From: Acidobacteriota bacterium
GTDB lineage: Bacteria > Acidobacteriota > JAAYUB01
DNA: 57,439 nucleotides
Reading direction: 5' to 3'
NCBI GenBank assembly: GCA_016935015.1
Contig: JAFGRT010000102.1
Location: forward strand, 1-57,439
Shown: positions 19,102 through 27,415 of the stretch, in pieces
Numbering within the stretch: position 1 is the first letter of the stretch
How the letters are laid out: each line of letters begins with the position of its first letter
Program-made: the position numbers and the translations under genes
Notes under the pieces: model-generated
What the model was told of the DNA's origin: nothing
Seen by the model: the letters and a program-made list of their open reading frames with translations, nothing else
Databases searched by the model: none

Positions 19102-19207
19102 GGTCACCTCCACGGCACGTTCACGGACACGGCCGGCACCGGGTGAAATCAGCACCTTTCGTTCACTTCCTTCGAGGGGGCAGGGGCCGGCCGTTATCGG
19201 CGGGAGA

Positions 19208-19237
19208 GAACCGGCGCGGAAGTCGCCGCGCCGGTTC
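19208..19237 (-). terminator. Strong hairpin after the M16 peptidase pair
   Basis: A perfect 12-base inverted repeat (GAACCGGCGCGG and its complement) with a 6-base loop begins 8 bases after the stop of the M16 gene. It lacks a T tract on the - strand. It may therefore be a weak or Rho-assisted terminator, or an mRNA 3' stabiliser. Confidence 0.55.
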
Positions 19238-19244
19238 CACGCAC

Positions 19245-20669
19245 CTACTCGGTTTTCAGATCGATGACGTTGACCTTGCCGAAATCGCTCAGGGGACGGT
19301 CGAACAACTTTTCGTTGCCCACGACCAGGACGGTGAGCTTGTCGGGATGGAGATATTTCTGCGCCACCCGGCGGATGTCGGCCGCGGTGAGCTTGGCATA
19401 AGCTTCCATATCGCGCTGGGGCGTATCCAGGGGGCGCCCCTCGAAACGCAGGCTCACCAGCCGCTGGATCACCTGGGCCTTGGATTCGTAATCAAACACC
19501 TGGCTGTTGAGATAGGAATCCACCGCCTTGCGGACCTCCTCCTCGGTGGGCCCGTCGGTGCGCATACGATCCATCTGCTCGATCATGAGCTGCATGGCCC
19601 GGCTGTAAGCGTCGGCCTTGGTTTGGGCAAAGGCGTAGAAGGTCCCCTTGGCGAACGGATCGGCACCGAACCGCGAACCGGTGGAGTAGGCCAGGCCCTC
19701 GTCGCTGCGCACCCGTTCGGTGATCCAGGAGGTGAAGCTGCCGCCGCCCAGGATGAAGTTCATCACGTTGACGGCGCAGCGGTCCGGATTGTTGGCGTTG
19801 AGCCCCTGGTGGCCCAGCATCATGTACGCCTGGTTGATGTCCATGAAGGCGTAGTTGTGGTTTGCATTAAATGATTCGGACAGGGCCGGAATCTCGGGGA
19901 TCACCACATCGGCCGCCGGCCACTGGGCGAAGGCCTTGTCCAGGGAGGCCATGATCTCAGCCTGTTCCACATCCCCGCTGATGCCGATGATGGCGTTGTT
20001 GGGATGGAAATACTGCTGATGGAAGGCCAGCAGGTCCTCGCGGGTGATGGCCTGCACCGACGCCGGCGAGGTGTCCCAGCCATAGAGATGATCACCATAG
20101 ATCAGCTTGTTGAATTCACGATTGGCCACCTGCCGCGGTTGGTCGTTCTGGCGGCGGAGCTCTTCCAGCATGGTTTGGCGGCGCATTTCCACCTTATCCG
20201 CGGGGAAAGCGGGATTCATCACCAGATCGGCGAAGATGTCCAGCACCGTGGGCAGGTCTTTTTTCAGGCAGTTCAGGACGACCATCGTGCTCAGATCACC
20301 ACCGAAGACCTCGATGTCGGCGGCCAGGAACTCAAGTTCATCGTTGAGCTTTTCGGCCGGCCAGCGCTGGCTGCCGCCGTTACGCATGACCCACTGGGCC
20401 ATATCGTTCAGGCCGTACTTGGACCGTTCCGGGTAATAGGTTTTCACCAGCAGCACCACGTTCACCACGGGGATCTCGTGATCTTCCAGCAGAAAGCCAT
20501 CGAGACCGCAATTCAGGGAGATTTCGCTGACTTCCGGTGTCTTCACGCGGAGGGGTGGATAGATCAAGTCCCGCGGGTGGGGGCGGTCCACATGCTGCGC
20601 TGCCACGACGGAGGCCGACCCGAGGATCATCAGCGCGGCAAGAAAGATGGTAACAATGTGTCGTTTCAT
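19245..20669 (-). CDS. M16 peptidase-like subunit lacking the zinc motif
   Basis: This 474-residue secreted protein has a signal peptide (cleavage likely after AQ near residue 25). It contains two M16 repeats, including HLYGWDTSPASVQAITREDL and LGGGSFTSWITERVRSDEGLAYS in the second half. At the site where active members carry HxxEH it reads N88-D-M-A-Q92, so zinc cannot bind. Such inactive chains normally pair with an active M16 subunit, as in mitochondrial processing peptidase. The active partner lies 12 bases upstream. AAGGAGG precedes the ATG. It probably acts in the periplasm in peptide breakdown. The partner relation is inferred from synteny. Confidence 0.85.
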   Translation of the reverse strand: MKRHIVTIFLAALMILGSASVVAAQHVDRPHPRDLIYPPLRVKTPEVSEISLNCGLDGFLLEDHEIPVVNVVLLVKTYYPERSKYGLNDMAQWVMRNGGSQRWPAEKLNDELEFLAADIEVFGGDLSTMVVLNCLKKDLPTVLDIFADLVMNPAFPADKVEMRRQTMLEELRRQNDQPRQVANREFNKLIYGDHLYGWDTSPASVQAITREDLLAFHQQYFHPNNAIIGISGDVEQAEIMASLDKAFAQWPAADVVIPEIPALSESFNANHNYAFMDINQAYMMLGHQGLNANNPDRCAVNVMNFILGGGSFTSWITERVRSDEGLAYSTGSRFGADPFAKGTFYAFAQTKADAYSRAMQLMIEQMDRMRTDGPTEEEVRKAVDSYLNSQVFDYESKAQVIQRLVSLRFEGRPLDTPQRDMEAYAKLTAADIRRVAQKYLHPDKLTVLVVGNEKLFDRPLSDFGKVNVIDLKTE

Positions 20670-20681
20670 GATCGTGCCTCC

Positions 20682-22595
20682 TTATTCCTCTTTCTTCTCT
20701 TCGCTTTTGATGAAACCGGCAGCCCGGGCCCGTTCCACCAGCTCTTTAATGAACGCTTCTCGGGCGGCGGGATCCTTGCCGGCCTGCTGGAACTTCTGGA
20801 AAATGGCCATCTGCTCTTCCGGACTCAGGGTCTGGATATACTTCATCATGGCCTCGCGCATGGCCTTCTGTTCCTCAGTGGGGCCTTCCGCCCCGGTCTT
20901 TTCCTCGATCTTGATCCGGTAGCCCACCGTGCGATTCTGGGGGATGAGATACTGACTCGCCACCCGCTGAATATCTTCAGCCTTCACTTTCTTGAGCTGA
21001 TCGCTCATCCGGAACATAGCCCGATAGTCGCCCAGGTAGAGCTGTCCGATGGCCAGCTGAAAAGCGATGCCGATGTTGGAACCCATCTGGCGGATCCGCT
21101 GGGCGTCGATCTGGTTTTTAATGCGTTGCAGTTCACGATCGGTAACCTGTTCCGTTTTTAGCTTGTCCATTTCGGCTAAAATGGCTTTCTCCACTTCCTC
21201 CAGGGTGTGGGGATGACGCGGTTCGGCTTCGATCATCAGCAGGTTGTCGTAGCGTTGACCCGGCCCTGCATAAACCCGGGGGGCCTCGGCGGTAAGCTGC
21301 TGTTCCTCGAAAATGGACGTGTACAGCCGGGAAGTCCGCCCGCCCGTCAGCAGGCTCTGCATCACCTGAAACACCAGATTGTCGGGATGGGGAAATGTTG
21401 GCTTGTGGAAGCCCATCATGAGTTTGGGGTTGGCCGTATGCTCTACCGTGACCCGGCGCTCGCCGCGCTGATCCGGCTCGCGCGTTTCCACGGGTGGCGG
21501 CGGTGCCTGGGCCGGTATGGGACCGAAATATTTCTCGGCCATCTGCCGGACCTGGTCGGCGTCGATGTCGCCGACGACGACGGCTGTGGCATTGTTGGGC
21601 GCGTAGTAGGTCCGGTGATAATCCGCCAGTTCCTGGCGATCGATGGTCTGCAGATCACTCATCCAGCCCACCACCGGCCAGTTGTAGGGACTGGCCGTGA
21701 AAGCCACCGAGTGGAAAGCCTCGGACAGGACGTCATCCGGATCATTCTCGCCCAGCCGGCGTTCCTCCATCACCACGTCGCGCTCGGACCAAAATTCGCG
21801 GAAGATGGGGGTGTCCATGCGGTCCGATTCGAGGACCATCCACAGTTCCAGCCGGTTGGCCGGGATATAGGCGAAATACATGGTAAAATCCGTGGACGTA
21901 CCGGCATTGAGGAAGCGGGAGCCGTTGTTCATGTAGGTTTCCCACAGCTCGTCCTTGACCATGTACTCCCGCTGTTCGTCCAGGATACGGGCGATCTCAC
22001 CCCAGGCCACCTCGTACGCCAGGTACTTTTCCAGGTAGTTGACACCCTCGTCCTCCACCAGGAACGGCACAGCCGTAAGGGACTCAGGCAGCGGGTCCAT
22101 GGCCCGGACCTTCTCGGCCAGCAGCCGGTTCTGCTCGTATCTGCTGGTGCCGATCCGTTCTTTTTCCTCGTCGGTGAAACCAGTGATGACTTCCTTGCCG
22201 AAATCCTGGAAGCGGACGAAGCGCCACTCACCGATTTCCTTACGCAGCAAGATGGTCTGTTCACCCAGTTCATCAGTTTTCCGGATGTAGGGGATCTCTT
22301 TTTCGTAATCGGTGGTCCCCACCATCTTGGTGCCCTTGAACATCATGTGCTCCAGCAGGTGGGAGATCCCGGTGACGTTGGGCCATTCATTGGCCGAACC
22401 GACGTTGAAAACGATGGCCCCCAGGACCACCGGCGCCTCATGTCGCTCCACCACCAGGAACTTCATGCCGTTGTCCAGGTCGAACTCCCGGACCTTGTCC
22501 TCCAGGGACTGGGCCAAGCCGAGTCCGGCCAGCAGCAGGAACGCCAGGGCGATGACCAGCCCCCGGCGAACACGCGGATTGATACGATGATTCAT
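20682..22595 (-). CDS. Active M16 zinc peptidase with large insertion
   Basis: This 637-residue exported peptidase has a signal peptide (residues 9-29) and an inverzincin motif H79-L-L-E82-H83 in GISHLLEHMMFKGT. The third ligand region LELWMVLESDRM normally comes about 75 residues later. Here an insertion of about 115 charged residues (roughly 100-215) separates them, longer than in typical PqqL/YmxG members. The second lobe carries TGGRTSRLYTSIFEEQQLTA. The ATG at 22595 has GGAGGAGG directly upstream, and an open frame continues to 22769 without a site. With the inactive subunit downstream it probably forms a periplasmic heterodimer that degrades peptides. Confidence 0.88.
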   Translation of the reverse strand: MNHRINPRVRRGLVIALAFLLLAGLGLAQSLEDKVREFDLDNGMKFLVVERHEAPVVLGAIVFNVGSANEWPNVTGISHLLEHMMFKGTKMVGTTDYEKEIPYIRKTDELGEQTILLRKEIGEWRFVRFQDFGKEVITGFTDEEKERIGTSRYEQNRLLAEKVRAMDPLPESLTAVPFLVEDEGVNYLEKYLAYEVAWGEIARILDEQREYMVKDELWETYMNNGSRFLNAGTSTDFTMYFAYIPANRLELWMVLESDRMDTPIFREFWSERDVVMEERRLGENDPDDVLSEAFHSVAFTASPYNWPVVGWMSDLQTIDRQELADYHRTYYAPNNATAVVVGDIDADQVRQMAEKYFGPIPAQAPPPPVETREPDQRGERRVTVEHTANPKLMMGFHKPTFPHPDNLVFQVMQSLLTGGRTSRLYTSIFEEQQLTAEAPRVYAGPGQRYDNLLMIEAEPRHPHTLEEVEKAILAEMDKLKTEQVTDRELQRIKNQIDAQRIRQMGSNIGIAFQLAIGQLYLGDYRAMFRMSDQLKKVKAEDIQRVASQYLIPQNRTVGYRIKIEEKTGAEGPTEEQKAMREAMMKYIQTLSPEEQMAIFQKFQQAGKDPAAREAFIKELVERARAAGFIKSEEKKEE

Positions 22596-22927
22596 GCCTC
22601 CTCCTCGGAGAGATTGGGATATGACTTCCCGCGCGGGAAACGATTCATCGGATTGATTACCCCTCAGCCCGGATGGATCCAGCGTGCAGAAAAAGTATTG
22701 TAACCCGACGGATCGCCGGATGCAAGACGGACTTTCCCACCCCATGTCACCTGCCGGTCGCCGGTGCACTCACCGTAGTCGAAGTGACCCAAAAACTGGT
22801 TTGTTTGGCCGGCCGGTCACCGATAGCAGGCTTTTCGGTCCTTCCCCGCTCCGCAAGAGGAGTTTCACCTGTTCACCCGATGAATCTTTGTCACTCGACC
22901 GACAACTATTCATGGTAAGGTAATCCC
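22596..22927. other. Intergenic region between divergent genes
   Basis: This 332-base gap separates the M16 pair (-) from the dockerin hydrolase (+). It holds the - strand promoter at 22697-22725 and, in the M16 leader, the perfect palindrome TTCCCGCGCGGGAA at 22626-22639, which could be an operator. Small open frames at 22673-22923 have no ribosome-binding sites and look non-coding. I find no convincing + strand promoter. Confidence 0.5.
22697..22725 (-). promoter_or_regulatory. Sigma-70-type promoter of the M16 operon
   Basis: Reading the - strand, TTGCAT (22725-22720) and TACAAT (22702-22697) are separated by 17 bases. This places the transcript start near 22690, about 95 bases before the ATG at 22595. 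Confidence 0.6.
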
Positions 22928-25060
22928 ATGAAGAACCGAGTTTCATTCGCAGGTTTCTTGTGCGGATTGATACTGGCCGGCGGCGCCTCGTTGGCCCAGG
23001 TGAACCCCGACCTGGCGGCCGCGTACCTGGCCCATGACCCGGCCGGTGACCTGGCCGTCGGCCGGGCCCTGACGGTGGAGGCCGTCTACACCCATGCTTC
23101 GGATGTGGCCGTCATCCGCACCTGCGAGCTGCGGCTGGACCATCCCCAGTACCCGGTGGGCATGACCCTGGACCGTGCCACGGGCCAGGTCAGCCTCTGG
23201 TCCGGCGACGGCGGGGCCCATTTTCTCTACCCGCCGGGGGTTGTCCTCATCGCCTCCGACACCGTTTCGCTGACGGTGCGCTGGTCGGTGTTGCCCCGGG
23301 CCAACTGGCCGACGGTGACGAGCGGGGCCGGTTTTTCCATTCGCGCCGGTGACGACGGCGGCGGTTTCGGGGCGTGGAGCTCCGCCGGGCTGGACCTGGC
23401 GTTTGAACCCGCCGAATGCGGCGCCACTGTCATTATCCACGGCCGCAACAGCGACGTGCCCCAGTGGGCGCTGACCATGGGCCAGGGGGTGGCCGCGCGG
23501 CGGGGCACCGGCCGGGTCTGGCGGCTGGATCCGGCCAGCGTCACCTTCGGCGCGGCGCCCGTGGCCGTCAGTGGCGATCCCGACACCGCCGGCGAGGCCA
23601 GCGAGGAAGTATTCGTCATGGACTGGACCAGCGAGTCCAACGAGATGTGCGTGCCTGGCTTCAGCGAGGCGGCGGCCGATGCTTTCGTGGCCGCCCTTGT
23701 CCGGCACCAGCAGGCCCACCCGGTGCCGCATTTTTTGGACCGCCTCCACCTCATCGGTCACAGCCGCGGTCCGGTGGTGGCCAGCGAAATGGCCGAGCGG
23801 CTGCTGGCGCTGGCGGCGGGCGGCGAGACCTTCGCTGTGGACGGCCCCGTGGCCGATTGGGTGGATGTGACGGCGCTGGATCCCCATCCCGTGTGGGGCG
23901 ACCAGGGTTTTCTCATCTCCTGCAATCAGGACGTGGACCGGGTCAACAGCAGCGTCGCCGAGCGGGACCAGGTGCAGGCCTGGACCGGCCTGGCCTACGC
24001 CGACAACTACTACCAGCCGGTGAGCACCAGCCCCCACCTGTTCAATCCCGACGGCATGTGGCTCCATGCCTGCATCAACCGCAACCTCGACGCCACCATC
24101 CCCGCCTCGGCCGGCGACAGCAGCCCCGTGGAGCACAGCGACGTCCACGCCTGGTATTACGGGACCATCAACCCCGACGCCACCGACGACGAACTGCTCA
24201 AGATGATCAACGAGGAACGGGCCTGGCGCCGCGATGCCCTGGCCGGCAAGGTCTACGGAACGGGGCCGGCCGACAAGATCGCCATCGATCGCTCCGGCTG
24301 GTACTTCGACGGGCGGGGCATCGCCGCCGGCTACGGCCACGCGCCGGCGGGCGGCGGGCTGATGCACCGTATGGTGAACCCGCTTACCGGCCTGGCCTGG
24401 GGCACGGGTGAATACTGGACGGATCCGGCGACGCCGCCGGCGACTGAATGGGATCCCGCGCTGGACAACGTGTTCAACGGCACCCTGACCTACGTGGACG
24501 GCAGCGCCACCATCCCCGGCTGGGAGCGGCAGGGGGGCGGCGGCAGCGGCACGGTAGTATCCGGCCGCCTGCGCCTGGGTGGCGCCAACCTCAGCCGCAC
24601 CCATAACTTCCTGCACATCCCCGACGGCGCGGCCTGGCTGGCATTCGACCTGGCCGTCACCACGGCCGGCGGTGACACCCTGACGGTGACCCTGAACCGA
24701 GGCCTGCCCGACGCGGCTGTCATCGCCGCCCTGGCGCTGGCCGACGCCATCCCTGGCGGGCATCAGGTGGCTGTACCGGCCACGTTCCGGGGAAAACCGG
24801 CTACCATCGATTTCCGCATCGGCGGCGGCGACCTCAGCCTGGACGACATCCGCCTGGTAGTGACCGCCGGCCTGCCGGGCGATCTGAACCAGGACGGCGT
24901 GCTGGACTCCCTGGATGTGGCCCTGCTGGCCGGTTACCTGGCCGGCAATGTGGCCGCCGGCGAGGGCGCCTTCATCGCCCCGGCCGGTATGGCCGACGTC
25001 AACGACGATGGGGTCATCGACACCGCCGACCTGGTGACCCTGCTTATCCTCACCACATAG
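22928..25060 (+). CDS. Secreted alpha/beta hydrolase with C-terminal dockerin
   Basis: This 710-residue exported protein has a signal peptide (cleavage near residue 24). After a beta-rich N-terminal domain, a lipase-like alpha/beta hydrolase starts at VIIHGRNS. It carries the nucleophile elbow GHSRG with Ser279, an Asp candidate in VTALDPHP, and a possible His in PVEHSDVHAWYYG. A jelly-roll-like domain follows (about 510-640). The last 60 residues are a type I dockerin with two calcium loops, GDLNQDGVLDSLDVALL and ADVNDDGVIDTADLVTLL. The ATG has AAGG about seven bases upstream. Probably an extracellular esterase or lipase; no cohesin protein is seen in the window, so the docking partner is unknown. 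Confidence 0.8.
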   Translation: MKNRVSFAGFLCGLILAGGASLAQVNPDLAAAYLAHDPAGDLAVGRALTVEAVYTHASDVAVIRTCELRLDHPQYPVGMTLDRATGQVSLWSGDGGAHFLYPPGVVLIASDTVSLTVRWSVLPRANWPTVTSGAGFSIRAGDDGGGFGAWSSAGLDLAFEPAECGATVIIHGRNSDVPQWALTMGQGVAARRGTGRVWRLDPASVTFGAAPVAVSGDPDTAGEASEEVFVMDWTSESNEMCVPGFSEAAADAFVAALVRHQQAHPVPHFLDRLHLIGHSRGPVVASEMAERLLALAAGGETFAVDGPVADWVDVTALDPHPVWGDQGFLISCNQDVDRVNSSVAERDQVQAWTGLAYADNYYQPVSTSPHLFNPDGMWLHACINRNLDATIPASAGDSSPVEHSDVHAWYYGTINPDATDDELLKMINEERAWRRDALAGKVYGTGPADKIAIDRSGWYFDGRGIAAGYGHAPAGGGLMHRMVNPLTGLAWGTGEYWTDPATPPATEWDPALDNVFNGTLTYVDGSATIPGWERQGGGGSGTVVSGRLRLGGANLSRTHNFLHIPDGAAWLAFDLAVTTAGGDTLTVTLNRGLPDAAVIAALALADAIPGGHQVAVPATFRGKPATIDFRIGGGDLSLDDIRLVVTAGLPGDLNQDGVLDSLDVALLAGYLAGNVAAGEGAFIAPAGMADVNDDGVIDTADLVTLLILTT

Positions 25061-25062
25061 TA

Positions 25063-25085
25063 CCCCGGGGTCGCCGAACCCGGGG
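25063..25085 (+). terminator. Probable terminator after the dockerin hydrolase
   Basis: CCCCGGG and CCCGGGG form a 7-base stem with a 9-base loop, starting 2 bases after the stop codon. Only a weak AT-rich stretch follows, so termination may be partial. Confidence 0.5.
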
Positions 25086-25146
25086 CAATTGATTACAGTT
25101 TATCCCCATGAAATCAGCACAATATGATCAGCATCGGGTGTATCGT

Positions 25147-25167
25147 GCCGCCTTCGGCGAAGGCGGC
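25147..25167. repeat. GC palindrome, copy 1
   Basis: GCCGCCTTC, loop GGC, GAAGGCGGC: a perfect 9-base stem. A near-identical hairpin lies 48 bases downstream. Confidence 0.6.
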
Positions 25168-25214
25168 GCACGGAAATCAGTTACCCGGATCGTTCAAACA
25201 GACAGTTCACTCTT

Positions 25215-25235
25215 CCGCCTTCCGGCAGAAGGCGG
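25215..25235. repeat. GC palindrome, copy 2
   Basis: CCGCCTTC, loop CGGCA, GAAGGCGG: a perfect 8-base stem sharing its core with the copy at 25147. Both resemble REP-type palindromes. Confidence 0.6.
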
Positions 25236-25471
25236 CCACGATGGTGCGCCGCCCGGCCAATTGCCCGCTGCGATGTAGGCGAAAAAGAAGCTCGAAGGAA
25301 AACAAGGAATGCGCTGGACCGGCATGGGGCACCCTGCCAGCCTTCAGCATAGCGCCGGTCCCAAAACGTACCCGCGAAGTAGGCAGTGGATGTCTGTGCT
25401 AGAATAATATCAGGAAGAGCCGCCCGGCCAGGCGGCCTGCATGATTGTATAACCAAGGGAGGAACAACCCG

Positions 25472-26719
25472 ATGATCCAGATCGCCGTGCTTTTTTCCAG
25501 CCTCGAAAAGGAAGCCGATGTCCGGCATCGCATTACGTTCCCCCTGCAGCCCGATATGCAGCTGGAATACCTGTCCACCGCCGCGACTGCCCCCCGGCCC
25601 GCCCCGGCCGTCAACGGAGCCTGCTGCGGCCGGGTGATGGTCATCGCCAGCGGCGGCACTGAGGAGCTGATCCGCGACATCATCACGCACAACCGGCAAC
25701 CGGTCCTGCTGCTGGCCAATCCTGTCAGGAATTCGCTGGCGGCGGCCATGGAGGCGTATGCCGTGCTCAAAAAAGACCATCCGGTGAAACTGGCCTACGC
25801 CGAACACGGTTCGGCTGCGGAGCAAGCGGAGATCGCCCGCTTCGCCTGGATCGCCCGCACCCTGCATCACCTGCGCCACGCCCGGCTGGGTTGCATCGGC
25901 CCGCCCTCAGACTGGCTGCTGACTTCCCGCGGCATCACGGATTTCGGTCACCTGGGGACAGAACTGGTCTCCATCCCTGTCGAAGATTTGCTGCAACGGA
26001 TGCGGACGGAAGACACACCCCCGGCCCGGGAGCTCACCCGGGAATACCGCCATCATTTCAGCTGCCGGGATGTGGAAGCGCCGGCCGTGGAACAGGCCGC
26101 CCGACTGGCCCTGGCCCTTGAAGCGTTGGTGGCGGACCACCGCCTGGATGCTGTGACCGTCCGCTGCTTCGATCTGCTGGAACACGGTCTCACCGCCTGC
26201 CTCGGGGTGAGCCGCCTCAACGACGCCGGCATCCCTACCGGTTGCGAGGGGGATCTGCCGGCCGCCCTGACGCTGATGACGGCCGAACGCCTTACCGCCC
26301 AGCCGGCCTGGATGGCCAATCCGGCCCGGCTGAACGTGGCGGCCAACACCGTTACCCTGGCCCATTGCACCGTACCCGCGCGAATGCTCGAGGAGCGCCG
26401 GCCCATGACCATCCGCCCCCATATGGAATCGGGCCAGGGAACCGCCCTGGAGGGCAACCTGCGCAAGGGATTCGTCACCCTGCTTCGTTTTTCCTCCGCC
26501 GCGGATTCGCTGCTCATCGCCCCCGCCGAACTCGAGTCCTCGGGGGGAGATGATCCCGACATCTGCCGCACCCGCGCCATGATCCGCCTCGAGGGCTCCG
26601 TCCTCCAATGGCTGGAGCATTCGCCGGGCAACCACCAGATCATGATCTACGGCCACCACCAGGATATGTTGATGGATTTCTGCCGCCTGGGCCGGATCCG
26701 GCCGGTGCTGATCGCCTGA
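25472..26719 (+). CDS. L-fucose/L-arabinose isomerase-like protein
   Basis: This 415-residue cytoplasmic protein resembles the FucI/AraA-type sugar isomerase superfamily. The N-terminal half has a Rossmann-like pattern with QPVLLLANPVRNSLAAAMEAYAVL. The C-terminal half has TVRCFDLLEHGLTACLGVSRLND followed by PTGCEGDLPAALTLM, the region that usually supplies metal-binding Glu/Asp, and later THC-like AHCTVPARM and IRPHMESGQG segments. The closing HHQDMLMDFCRLGRI may contribute a His. It is shorter than FucI (about 590 residues), so the true substrate may not be a sugar. The ATG at 25472 has AGGGAGG nine bases upstream. It stands alone between two intergenic regions. Confidence 0.65.
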   Translation: MIQIAVLFSSLEKEADVRHRITFPLQPDMQLEYLSTAATAPRPAPAVNGACCGRVMVIASGGTEELIRDIITHNRQPVLLLANPVRNSLAAAMEAYAVLKKDHPVKLAYAEHGSAAEQAEIARFAWIARTLHHLRHARLGCIGPPSDWLLTSRGITDFGHLGTELVSIPVEDLLQRMRTEDTPPARELTREYRHHFSCRDVEAPAVEQAARLALALEALVADHRLDAVTVRCFDLLEHGLTACLGVSRLNDAGIPTGCEGDLPAALTLMTAERLTAQPAWMANPARLNVAANTVTLAHCTVPARMLEERRPMTIRPHMESGQGTALEGNLRKGFVTLLRFSSAADSLLIAPAELESSGGDDPDICRTRAMIRLEGSVLQWLEHSPGNHQIMIYGHHQDMLMDFCRLGRIRPVLIA

Positions 26720-26749
26720 AACCGCGGCCGGCCGCCGGCGAAATGGGTG

Positions 26750-26778
26750 TTGCATCCGGCGCGGATTTACGATATCCT
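26750..26778 (+). promoter_or_regulatory. Promoter candidate for the SlyD-like gene
   Basis: TTGCAT and TATCCT are spaced by 17 bases, about 190 bases before the ATG at 26970. The -35 hexamer is the same as in the M16 promoter at 22697-22725. Confidence 0.4.
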
Positions 26779-26969
26779 GCCTGCGGTTCCGAAGCGTAAT
26801 CCTTTGCCCCCTTTATGGTAAAGTCGTCGGGGACGCGTCCTGACCGCATGATTCCGCATCACGTCGATTGCCCCCACCGGAGCCGGGGCGACATTCACCC
26901 GCCGGACACGTCCGGCATCTTCAAGCGGTGCTCGCCCGGATCATTTTTTTTATCAGCAAGGAGAACACC

Positions 26970-27398
26970 ATGACACAGGCAAAAAAAGGGGACACCGTCC
27001 GGGTCCATTACACGGGCAAACTCCAGGACGGCACCGTTTTTGATTCCTCCTGGGACCGGGAAGCGCTGGAATTCGAGCTGGGCAGCGGCCAGCTCATCGC
27101 CGGTTTCGAGGAAGCCGTCATTGGCATGAAAGTGGAGGCTACCCAAACCGTCCAGGTGGTCAGCGATGACGCCTACGGCCCCTATCGGGAGGAAATGATT
27201 CTCACCGTGAACCGGGACGAATTCCCCGACAACGTCGAGCCGAAAGTCGGCCAGCACCTCCAGGTCAACCTCCAGGGCGGCCAGCAGCTGGTGGTTCGCA
27301 TCAAGGACGTGACGGACGAAGACGTGACCCTGGATGCCAACCACCCCTTGGCCGGCCAGGACCTGACCTTCGAAATCAAACTGATGGAAATCCTCTAG
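26970..27398 (+). CDS. FKBP-type peptidyl-prolyl isomerase, SlyD-like
   Basis: This 142-residue cytoplasmic prolyl isomerase/chaperone has the FKBP N-terminal half VRVHYTGKLQDGTVFDSS and GSGQLIAGFEEAVIGM. An insert-in-flap domain follows (about residues 70-125), then the family-specific DANHPLAGQDLTFEIKL. It lacks the His/Cys-rich tail that binds nickel in enterobacterial SlyD. AAGGAG lies six to seven bases before the ATG at 26970; the open frame back to 26868 has no site. The stop codon falls inside a short inverted repeat shared with the convergent copper ATPase gene. Confidence 0.88.
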   Translation: MTQAKKGDTVRVHYTGKLQDGTVFDSSWDREALEFELGSGQLIAGFEEAVIGMKVEATQTVQVVSDDAYGPYREEMILTVNRDEFPDNVEPKVGQHLQVNLQGGQQLVVRIKDVTDEDVTLDANHPLAGQDLTFEIKLMEIL

Positions 27399-27415
27399 AC
27401 GTGCGTATTGTCTAG
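27395..27415. terminator. Short palindrome spanning two convergent stop codons
   Basis: CTAGAC and GTCTAG are separated by 9 bases and contain the stop codons of both convergent genes. The stem is only 6 bases without T tracts, so a shared terminator is a weak suggestion. Confidence 0.3.

Larger units (their letters stand above)
25061..25471 (+). other. Intergenic region with three hairpins
   Basis: This 411-base gap carries a probable terminator (25063-25085) and two similar GC-rich palindromes (25147-25167 and 25215-25235). A ribosome-binding site for the next gene closes it. The 92-codon frame at 25124-25402 is low-complexity, lacks a ribosome-binding site and spans the palindromes, so I do not call it a gene. 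Confidence 0.5.

Noticed and set aside
22943-24763. 606-codon - strand open frame opposite the dockerin hydrolase
   Set aside because: The + strand frame has a signal peptide, lipase elbow and dockerin loops. The antisense frame has none.
25124-25402. 92-codon + strand ORF in the gap
   Set aside because: No ribosome-binding site, covers two palindromes and has no recognisable motif.
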